Shown here in pieces: positions 47,101-59,100 of a DNA stretch of 64,000 bases. The DNA lies in assembly GCA_028753945.1 (NCBI GenBank), contig JAPNXP010000003.1, positions 2,232,001-2,296,000 on the forward strand, in the 5' to 3' direction. Each line of letters opens with the position of its first letter. Within the stretch, counting starts at the first letter, position 1. The notes beneath the pieces are model-generated. The model ran no database searches. It had not been told where the DNA came from and was given only the letters and a program-made list of their open reading frames with translations. This DNA comes from Hexactinellida sp. DTS-2022 (lineage: Eukaryota; Porifera; Hexactinellida). Made by a program: the position numbers and the translations under genes.

Positions 47101-50100
47101 TCTTAGTTTTCTTTAATGGCAAGTAATAGTACTGGACGTGTAGCAAAAGGAGAAGAATTAATGTGTTTGTTTATCCATACAATGTTCATATTTTGTCCTT
47201 AATGGTGAGAGGCTTGAAGGCGTATATTAAGAAGCTTTTAGAAGAAAAATTCGGGTCCCGAGATAACTGATTGTAAATCTTGTGACTGCCTGATCCATCG
47301 AGGCCATCTGCTATCTCAAAGGATATTGGTTATTCTGAGCATTTAACATTGATCGTTTCTAATATCCTTTCAATGTTGTACTGAACCATAGTTGAATAAG
47401 CATAACCTACCCCTATAGGACTAGCTTCTCTATTGATAGTTTGAATTTGTGTGGATAGTGCAATTTTAGAACTATTTATTGAAATTTTGTCATAGGATGG
47501 GAATAAAACTCCTTCTGGTTAGTAAATTGTCTTAGAGTTGTGTTCTTTCGTTTTCCAATTTCTAGAATTTCCAATAGAAAATCGGACTTTTCAAGCGGAA
47601 TTTGTCTTTCAGCTAGTGCAAATGTACCTGTGTCGATTATGTTTGTACAAACTTTAGAAACTTTTCTATTATTGCTGGTATTTGAAATGAATTTAAGAGC
47701 ATAACTTGCAACTTCTTGATCACTTAGTTCTTCACGATCCGCAACAAATTTGATATGTTGTAATAATTCAGTAAATCTACTTCGTTGAGATTCTATGGTC
47801 AATTCTGAAAATTCTTCCTGGTATTGGTAAGTTCTTCCACAAATATATATTTTCTGCACTTAAGACACGTGAAGTGTAGTTCATTACTGCAGAGTGGACG
47901 TAGATTTCTCAATTCATGGCTTTTTCATGCACTGTAGAATTAACTTCTGAAGGATGTGTGTAAAATAGCTCACATTGCCAGACAGAGAACGTATTGTTTC
48001 TAGGCAAATTGACGATTTAATTTTTATCGATTGAACTTGTTCTTCAGGACATTGAAATTGTTCACGTCTATCTCAAATAATATTTCTAAATACAACGAGC
48101 AGCAACAGTGGGTTTCTCATTTTTTAAGATAGTCTACAGCTTCTTGGTTATTAATTTTAATGCTACGAGCCCTTCGTTCTCGGTCGCTTCGCGACGGATC
48201 ACTCTCTCGAAAAAGTTGCTTTGCGACCTTTGTTCGTTCTTGTTAGACACTACGCAAAACAATTAATTAATAGCTCAATAATTCATCAAAAGTAGAAAAT
48301 ATAGAGAAAACTATAGTTTAGTAGGACTAAGAATTTATACGAACACTAATGCATATCTTAAACTATGATTATTATACTAAATTCAATATACTACTATGTG
48401 AATACCGCTAAATACGTAGTAACATTAAATTGGAAATAGAATTCCTTTGTTCCTAAAATTGAATTGACAGACCTCACACGATGTGTTAATTATAATTAGG
48501 GTTAACATTTTTATTCATACCTGACGCAAAATTACAGTGATAGAATAGAAAATTGGCTCAAAGGTGTTCTATAAAGGGATAAATTTTGTGAGCGATTGAG
48601 TTAAAACTGTTGGAGTTATAAATAATTTGTTATTTCGTGACGTCATATATCCACAATGTTTATACAGGTGTTTCACATTGGGTTAACCTCTTCAATGAAA
48701 TCTGGAGTCAATCCGATCGGAATTGAAGGGGTTATTCCAAAAATACCTATCTTATTACGTCATAACCCCAAAATTATTTTCCAAAACCAATAGATCGTTG
48801 TAGCAATAGAAATATACCCCTGTATACAAATTTTCAGCTTTCTGGGACTCATAGTCTTTCCAATTAATTCTGGACAAACAAAAAAGAAACACACAAAAAT
48901 TGCGCTTTTAATATACGAGCCCTTCGGTCTCGGTCGCTTCGCGAAGGATCACTCTCTCACAAAAGTCGCTTCGCGACTTTTGTTCGTTCGTGTTAGGCAC
49001 TACGCGATACAATTAACGGCCGCTTCGCGGCCTTTCCCTCCCCAAAAAGCAATCACATTTAACACGGGCGTCGCACGGCTCTAAAAACTCTCCGGTCAAA
49101 CAGTTAAAGTGGTCCGGCCAAAACCGGACCCTCCTATATAATATAGTAGAATAAATGAAAAGTGGTCCGGCCATGGCCGGACCTGCCGGACCGCGTGCTA
49201 CGCCTATGCATTAATAATGAGTTTTAATAGCTCAATAAATTCAGTTGCACGATAAAAAAGCTCAAATCAAAATAATACTAAAAGATTAACAGGCAATAGA
49301 ATAGACAAATGATTGATTGGTTAAATGAATTTATTTTCAATCAATCAAATTGGAGCCTCAGAAAATATTTCTATTATGCACAATCTATTTATACTAATTG
49401 ATGAAATCTGCTAATCTATACTAACAAACCCTCGAATTTAATTGGCTAACATATTTTGTCACCTTCAAATGTGATTATTTCTCTTCAAAAACCAATAGAT
49501 CGTTGTCGCAGTACAAAATTACCCCTGTATACAAATTTTCAGCTTTCTGGGACTCGTAGTCTTTCCAATTAATTCTGGACAAACACACACACACAAACAA
49601 ACAAACAACAATTACGCTTTTAATATACGAGCCCTTCGGTCTCGGTCGCTTTGCGACAGTTCGGCGCTTCACGCCTCAATTGACGACCGCTGCGCGGCCT
49701 TACTACGCCTTAAAACTAATCATATATAATTATACATCTATGTGGTGTATTAAATATACGAGCCCTTCGGTCTCGGTCGCTTCGCGACGGATCACTCTCT
49801 CACAAAAGTCGCCAAGCGAATTTTGTTCGTTTGTATTAAGCACTACGCGATACAATTAACGGCCGCTTCGCGGCCTTTCCCTCTCCAAAAGCAATCACAT
49901 TAATAATGAGCTTTAATAGCTCAATAAATTTCAGTTGCACGATAAGAAAGCTCGAATCAAAATAATACTAAAAGAAAAACAGGCAATAGAATAGACTAAT
50001 GATTGATTGGTTAAATGAATATATTTTCAATCAATCAAATTGGAGCCTCAGAAAATCTTTCTATTATGCACAATCTATTTATACTAATTGATGAAATCTG

Positions 50101-53100
50101 CTAATCCATACTAACAAACCCTCGAATTTAATTGGCTAACATATTTTGTCACCTTCAAATGTGAATATTTCTCTTCAAAAACCAATAGATCGTTGTCGCA
50201 GTACAAAATTACCCCTGTATAAAAATTTTCAGCTTTCTGGGACTCGTAGTCTTTCCAATCAATTCTGGACAAACACACACACAAACAAACAAACAAACAA
50301 ACAAACAACAATTCCTCTTTTTATATATAGATAGATAGATTCCTCATAACTCAATAAATTCAGTTGCACGGTAAGGATAGCTCGATAGACAAATGATTGA
50401 TTGGTTGGATGAATTTATTTTCAATCAACCAGATTGCAGCCTCATAAAATCTTTCTATTAGGCACAGGTTATTTATAATCCATACTAACAATCCCTCGAA
50501 TTTAATTGGCTAAAACTGGATTATTACACTTGCACTTTGCTATACCTGTGTTGGTACGATGCACTATTTATGGTTGATTAGTGTAGGGACTAATTAATTA
50601 ACTGGGTCACAATCAGAAGAAAAATGGGAATTCGTGAACTGCTATCAGGTGTAGAAATTTAGTGTACGTCTAATTATTTCAATTTTCTACAGATCGGAGC
50701 AAAATTGTGAAGCTAGTACAAAATATCTGTTTTTCGCAACTGTGACGTCATAATCCTGTTATTTTGTTTCAAAAACCAATAGATCGTTGTCGCAGTACAA
50801 AATTACCCCTGCGTGCCAATTTTCAGGTTTCTGGGACTCGTAGTCTTTTCAATTAATTCTGGACAAACACACACACACACACACAGACAACAATTGCGCT
50901 TTTAATATAGAGATAGATAGATTAATGGTATACAAAAGTAGAATATTTATAGATTAGTAATGTTACGATAAATCTTTATACAAAATATCCAAGAATTTTT
51001 TAAACATTTCATTGAAATCTATATCTATATACTAAAAGCACAATTGTTGTGTGTTTGTGTGTTTGTCCAGAAGTGATAGGAAAGACCATAAGCTCTAGAG
51101 ATCTGAAAATTTGCATGCAGGGATAATTTTACACACTGACAACGATCGATTAGTTTTCTAAACAAAATAATGGGATTATGACGTCATAAAGGCACATATT
51201 TTGGAATAACTCTTTCAGTTTTTATTCGATTCGCCCACAATTTCAGATGATAACACAACATACAATGAGTCACACGTATACCGATTTATGGGATTGTGAC
51301 GTCACATAGGAACTAATTTGGATTCAGCACTTACACTTTTGATTAAATCGTCAAACTATTTTGTCACATTATAACAGAATGTATTGCATGTCTCTAGAAT
51401 TTTTTATATTTTTCGCTTTTTTAAATCTGAGCCAGGCAATAACAAAAATGTAACCTCCAATTGCTACGTCATTGCACATATTGTGGTTTGATGATTTAAT
51501 CGTACCTACATTATTTCCGAAATTGCATACAGTGGAACCTCTATAAGTGGGGGAGCTGGGACGGGGAAAATTTCAATTGCCCCCCATTCCCCGGTTATAA
51601 AATTCAATTGGAAAAACATTATATATGCTATATTATACAAAATATTCATATAACACACACATTAATGCACGTTCTAGTTCTTATTTGTATATTATGACAA
51701 TTTAGTTAACTGCTGATCTACACTAGGTGATTTCTTCTAAAAACATCAGAGTAGATCAATCGAAAATATTTTTTCTGTAGAACTTTTGAGTCGATTTATT
51801 GGAAATATTGTATTATTTTATAAGAATCATGTTAGGATTTGTCCATTCCCCCCATTTATGGAGGTTGTTTTGTATGGAGATAAAAACTCCTTGAAATTTA
51901 TGGTCCCCCATTCCCCACTTCCCCGCTTATAGAGGTTCATTTGTATGGATATATACGAATATGGTAAAAAAATTCCCCACTTATGGAGGTTCCCCATTTA
52001 TAGAGACCCCACTTATAGAGGTTGCACTGTACTTATTAATCAACTTTATTACCTATATCTTCTGCATAATAAATGACATATTGATGATGCAGCGAATTAA
52101 TAAAAAAATCCAAATTTGCAGCTGTGCCACCGACACATGTTCCTTTGGTGGCACTATATTTTGGTGGTGATTTATTGATAGTGCCTCCAATGAAAATGCT
52201 GTCGGCACAGCTGCAATTTTGGATTTTTTCTCCATGTCATCGTCACTATGAAGGTGTTAAACAATTTCAGAAAGGTGTATCGGAAGGCAACAACCCTTAG
52301 AGTGGTAGAAGTTTCCTTTTAGCTCTCTTCATTTTCGAGATATTCAAGTTTCAGTAGAATATAATAGGTGATGAGTCAGCATTTTTTATGTGCAGGTTGG
52401 GTGTTCATCCAACGCTAACCAATCCATTCGAAATATATAATTCACAAAATTGTAAAGCACATTTTTTGACGATGTCATCATCACCTCAAGGTGTCAAGAC
52501 CCATTTGTAGAGGTGATACGTGGCATAAGGATCGATTGTTAAATTGGAAGCTTGTTTCTATCTTGTATCATCTCTCAGTGATCTCTGAGATTAATATTGC
52601 TATTTAGGAAACATATGTATAATTAGATGTTTTAAAGGGTATGAAATATCTTATACGTACACGTATAACAAGCTTGAGTAAATTAATTAGCATAATATTT
52701 TTCCCTTATCGACGGTACTTTCCCACTGTGAGCTTGTGGTCTTTCCTATTCCAAAAAGTGTCTTTAGATCCTCGACTTTTGTCCTCACATCAGGCGATAC
52801 AGGGACTTTTTCGGTTTCAAGGACATTAACATGGACCCACACACAAACAATAATTGTGCTTTTAATATACTATATAGATAGATACGTAATTCAATTTGAC
52901 ATTTAGTTGAAAATTACTAGTGATTCTCATATTAATGAATCCTTCGGATCCTTCGTTTACTTCTCTATTTCGGAATTCGTATAAGCTGGGTAAAATTACT
53001 TAATTTATCCCACTGAGGAATACAATAGAACCTCGCTACTACAAAAACTAGGGGACCGTCAAAAAAAGCGGTTATTTAGTTATACAGTCGAAATCGGGTT

Positions 53101-56100
53101 TTTTTGCCCCCCAAAATGCACGACAAAAGGAGGCAAAAAAACCCACTAAGCAAAAAAACCCGATGGAAAACACATTAAGATATCACATTTTTTGCACGAC
53201 AAAAGGAGGCAAAAAACCCAATAAGCAAAAAAACCCGTGGCAAAAAACCCCGATTTCGACTGTAACGGGAGTTTACTATGTACTTATCCACATTCCATCA
53301 GGTTCCGTGTTGCTATGAACAAGGCTGACAATGCTGCTGGCCGCAGGAGTCTGGAGTCCCTGCTTAACTACGAAACTATAAAGTATTGCAATGCTGAAGA
53401 ACTGGAGGCAGAAAGCTACGACTTGTCACTACAGGAGTCTCAGAAGGCCAGTCTTAAGACAACAACCTCTCTCTCTTTCCTGGGATTCGGGCAGGCTGCT
53501 ATATTCACACTAGCTATGACTGGTACTATGCTAATGGCTGTTAATGGTATTCAGACTGGTGTGTTGACACCTGGAGACCTGGTGATGATTAATGGACTGC
53601 TTTTCCAACTGTCTATACCACTTAACTTCCTAGGTATGCATATAGATTCTGAACACAGGGTTGCGGGGGGCGGGGCACTGTGGCACACAACTTGCCACGA
53701 CTGAGCTGACCGTCGTGTTGAGATAGTACTAGTACAGAGATTTATATGCGAATATTATGGCATTAGGATATTTTGATGCATGGTCATACGATCCTGAGCG
53801 CGATCCTTTTTGGAGGATCGTGACCAAATCATAATTATCCCTTAATTAACAACTCTAATCGTTATTGGGATCTTGGATCATAATTTCAACTAGGATATGG
53901 ATTTTATTTCCACCTCAATCCTGGCTATAACGGACATCCCGCAACCCTCAAAGCTCACCACGATTGCAAATAATTTTCTTAAAAATAATTTCAGCTACAA
54001 ACTCCCGCCGCGTGCAACTATGGTAAAACAAAATTATCCTTTTTTCATTATTTTCCATTCTCAATACATAGGCAGTGTGTACCGCGAAATCAGACAATCT
54101 CTGATAGATATGCAGAACATGTTTGTACTATTCGAGAAGAAGCCTATGATAACAGAGAGGTTAGGAGCTCCTAACCTGATTGTATCCCCTGCGAAGTCTG
54201 CTGTTCAGTTCGATGGAGTCTCATTTGGGTATACACCTGATAAAATGGTAAGGATCGGGCTTGAGATCAAGCCAGTTCTAGACTGGATATCGGTGGTTTA
54301 AACTTTATAATAAAGGTAAAATTTGTTCGGCACCCTAAAGGTGTTAGCCATGATATATGATCGGTATAATTCAATGATGCAACACTATTTGAAGGAGGTA
54401 AAATTAATGGAACCCAAACAAGGGTTTATCCTGGAATTTCTGGGCCAGTGACCAAATTCCACCACTTTCCAGAACCCTAAACTTATGTATTCGAAATAAA
54501 TCTATACGTATTATTCAAACTCGATTGTTTTGTTTGTTTGTTTGTTTGTTTGCTTGTTTGCTTGTTTGCTTGTTTGTTTGTTTGTCCGGATTGTATTAAA
54601 GTGATGGGGGAATAGAAACCGCATTTATATATGAGATATAAACTAACTTTCAAATGTTATAATAGGTAAACAAGTATGCTGAACACGAATTTCGCGTTTA
54701 TATATTTCTCATATTAATATTTGTTGTTGTTGTTTCACAAATTAGGTAAACAAATTAATGAAAATTCAAAATCAACCTAGAAGTTAGCTTTCAACGGGTA
54801 TTATAAGTAAACAAGTGTGCTGAACACGATTTTCGGGGTAAAAAATTTATAATATGAATATTTGTTGTTGTTGTTTACACAAAATAGGTAAACAAATTAA
54901 TGAAAATTGAGAATCAACCTAGAAGTTAGCTTTCAACGGGTATTATAAGTAAACAAGTATGCTGAAGACGATTTTCGCGTTTTATAATTTCTAATATGAA
55001 TATTTGCTGTTGTTGTTGTTGTTTACACAAATAGGTAAACAAATTAATGAAAATCAAAATCATAACGTCCATTTCTACCATTTCCATGGTATAAAATGTG
55101 GGGAGTAAGGCCGCACAGCGGCCGTTAACTTGAGGTGCGTAGCACCGATCTGTCGCAAAGCGACCGAGACCGAAGGGCTCGTATTTCTAATATGAATATG
55201 TATGGTTGTTGTAAAAATAGGTAAACAGATTATTCAATATTCGAAATGAACCCAGAAGCCAGTATTATGAGTAAACAAGTTAAAAGTGTGGAAAATGGTA
55301 CAAAGGGATGTAGTATATAACTATACATATATACAAGTGTATTATACAGCCATTTGTAATCACGCTCCATTGCCGGCGCCACGTGTTATGAGGTGTGGGT
55401 GTAGTGGGTGTCCACTGTATAGTCTAGTTGGTGTCACCGCTTCATTTCCTTGAGGCAGTGGGTGTCCGGACACCCAGGACACCCCCGGTGGCGCCGGCCC
55501 TGCCGGCTCCTAATCCTGGTCTGATCCATTTTCATACGCCTAAATCACAAATTTATGTTACAGGTATAGGAGTTTATTCCAAATTTTCGCGCTCCTAATT
55601 AAATATTTATCAAAATCATGCTCCAAAAGGAGCGTCTCGCGCTCCTGGATAATTCCTTGATATATACTACACAAATATTTACTAACGACGTATATAATCT
55701 AAGGTTAGTTAGGAGTAAGGCCGAATAGCGGCCGTTAACTTTAGGTGCGTACATAACACCGATCCGTCGCAAAGCGACGAGACCGAAGGGCTCGTCTAGA
55801 TTCCCGGCACCTAAATAGAATCACCTGCAGACACCTTGGCACCTAGATAAACCCCTGAGTGGTGCGCGGATTCCGGGTAATCCCCTAGTGTTCGTACTAA
55901 CGATGTTCTCTGTAGCACACTAGATGTTTTGTTTGGATAACTTTGGTTCGGATCATCGAAATTCTCACTTTATAGATGCCTATAGAAAATCTAACACTTC
56001 ATCAATCCGAACGAATTCACTAATCAGAACAGAAATTTTTCAATAAAAATACCTCTGTTCTGATTAACGAGGGTCTACTCTACTGTATTTATTTATTTAT

Positions 56101-59100
56101 TATTCATGGTTATTTAATGATTGACTCTATCTCAAGGTCCTGGATGATGTATCATTCAATCTGCCGAGTGGAAAGAAGGGAGCTATTGTAGGCGGATCTG
56201 GCTGCGGCAAGAGCACAGTTATACGGATGCTGTACAGATTCTATGACCCCACTCATGGGTCCATTAGAATTAACGGACAGGACATTAAGCAGGTTAGTTA
56301 TGAAGAGTGCAAACCTTAAGGTCAATTTCAGAACTGATAAAACTCACCACTTCAGTGACTTAGCTATATAAGTTCGCATATTAATATAATAGCAATATTT
56401 GCCTATCAGCAAGAATATTTCGTTCCAAATGCGACTTACTATTAAGCGAATTCCTCTGTTTAAGTATTCTCTCTACTTCTTTTATTATGAACATTCAACG
56501 GACCAAAAATTGTGTTCATAATAGAGAGACTTCATAAGATGATGAAAAACTGTTCACAATAATAAGTAGACCTAACTGTATGTTATAAATTTTCACACAT
56601 TTTTTCATTTTTTATTTCTGACAAATTCGCTAAGGTTTCAATCTAGTATAATAAGATGAGACTCATTTTCCTATCAAGGTATCCCTATTATCGCTGCGTG
56701 GCAGTGTGGGTATTGTCCCACAAGACACAGTACTATTCTCAGAGAGTATACACTACAACATTGCATACGGGAGAGAAGGTAGCTCGGATCAGGAGGTATT
56801 GACAGCCAGTAAATTAGCAGGACTGCATGATTCTGTTCTGAACATGCCACAGCAGTATAACACAAAGGTTGGAGAGAGAGGTAAGGGCCTGTCACTAACC
56901 CTTTACCAGGGGCGGCGCCAGCCTTGGCGACCTAGGGGCGCCAAGGGGGCTCCACATTTTTCTATAATTTGTGACATTATTTAAAATTATGTCAGTGAAT
57001 ACAATACATTGGTAGAGTTTGGTTGATAAAATTATATATTGCATGGTTGTTATGATTGTTCAAACACCCAGGGCCGTGACTTCTTTTAATCAATTGTTAG
57101 TTGCCCCATGGCCTACTATAGCTATATTATAAGGCTAGATAAGTCAAGTATTTGCCATTTTATTTCCAGGCCAGTGTTTACTTTCTAATTTCTCGTAAAT
57201 AAATTACCTATTGTAATGGAATAAACTAAACTTAGGTTTTCAAATACGCTGGAAACATCTAAAATACTTTTGAGAATGATTTCAATTCGGATTTAACCAC
57301 AATGACGTAATCAAATATACATACCCATATATGGCAATGATGTTAAATTAATATTTATTTTTTAGATAATTTGAAAATCTAACTTTGCCGTTTTTATCCT
57401 AACTAGCGCGCTTCGCTTGCTAGGTCGCTTCGCGGCAGAACACAACCACACACCAACCGCGAAGCGGTTGGTGTGTGGTTTATATACTCCTAACATTGAT
57501 TATAAAGCGTAAATAGGCCTAAATAGTCAAATTTAACAATGTGAAATTTTAGTGATTACGTCATCATGCGATAATGAGTAAGCATATTGGCGATCTCGTG
57601 TGACCAACGTGTCCGCATCTTAATGTACATGTTCTATTAAAATTTCAGATTTTTATCTCTTAGAAGGCGCGAATTATGCGCGATTAAATGAATTTCCAGG
57701 GTTCTCGAAATGTGACAATGACGTCATAACTTGTCGAAGTGTGGGAAATTTTCTGTGGAAACCTCAACTTGTTGGCGGGTGCCAAAAGTTACCCTTATAT
57801 GCCAAAAATCCCATTTGGAAACCGTCCACTTTCTTCAATCAACTCGTAACATACAAACAAATATATATACACATACCCATGCTTGTGTTTTAATAGTATA
57901 GATGCATTTTACTGTGCCGACTATAGTATAGTGGCCCAGTTCTAATCTTACTGCCTTTAATATTATTCTATATTTTTTCTCCGTAGACGGTGCCCTGGCA
58001 AGAGCTTAATTGTTGATGGGCTGAAACTTGGCATGTAGGCGCGATTGGACCGTCTAATTTGCACCTGGGGTTACGATTTTTGATTAACAAATTTTGGACA
58101 CATCTTTAACACCTTTCAAAATTTGTCTGGTCCATAACTCAAAATATGTTTTATTAAACCCCCAAATTTTATTTCATATTTGGATTCATCATAAAATTCT
58201 GCGTCTGTTGGGAGAAGAAAATTTTTAAAAATTGGTTTAATTTTTGCCATAAATGGGGGTTGAAATTTCTTTGTTTACTCACACTTCAATTTCAGTAAAA
58301 CTGTGAAATCAAATTCTATTGTTTCAACTTGTTAAATCTTACTCTATTGATTCAACTTGCGATAATTATATTGATTTAACTAATAAATTCCAGCTGGCTT
58401 CTATTTAATTCTGGTTTTACTGTACACTGGATTAAATAAAATAAAATAATATAAGGAATTTGTTGACTCAACTCAACCAACCGTGGATAACATTGCTAAA
58501 ATAAACAACTAATAATATATTTTATTATCAATACATAATGAATGAATGGCATTAAACTCTTGATGGTTTATAGTAGAAACTAAGTTCAAATTTATCTACC
58601 TTTCCTTGTGACTACGACCAATTAACAAATGGTTCTTCACACCTTGGGCGTTGATGACTTGGCGAAAAAAAATCCAAAATTGCAGCCTGCGCCGACAGCA
58701 TGTTCCTTTGGAGGCACTATCAATAAACCACCTTCAAAATATAGTGCCACCAAAGGAACATGCGTCGGCACAGGCTGCAATTTTGGATTTTTCTTGTTAA
58801 AAACTAACTACAGTAACAAATTATGTCATTCCTTTCACTCAAATTCTTTTCAACGTCAATGTAAGTAGATAATTATACTATTGTTATCAAACCATATGTT
58901 TTGTATTGTTTTGAAATGTATAGTTAGATTTTAATCTAAGTCTTAAAAGTGCTGTTTGACGACGTACGTGTTGCCCAGTCACTGGCAGTCAGTTTAATGA
59001 CCGTTCTTGTGACTTATTTAGCTAATGTTCACTGAATCTCTACTTCAATCTCCACTTCAAATCTCTACTTCATAATTAGTATTAATTACCATATTGGGAA

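Noticed and set aside
48166..50331. CRISPR-like or plasmid-like array
   Set aside because: Units are 130-750 bp with transposon termini, no regular short spacers, and the sequence is clearly eukaryotic.
49475..50334. Minus- and plus-strand frames of 62-66 codons
   Set aside because: Repeated twice with the same text because they lie in two units of the Helitron-like array; CAAACA microsatellite contributes much of the reading.
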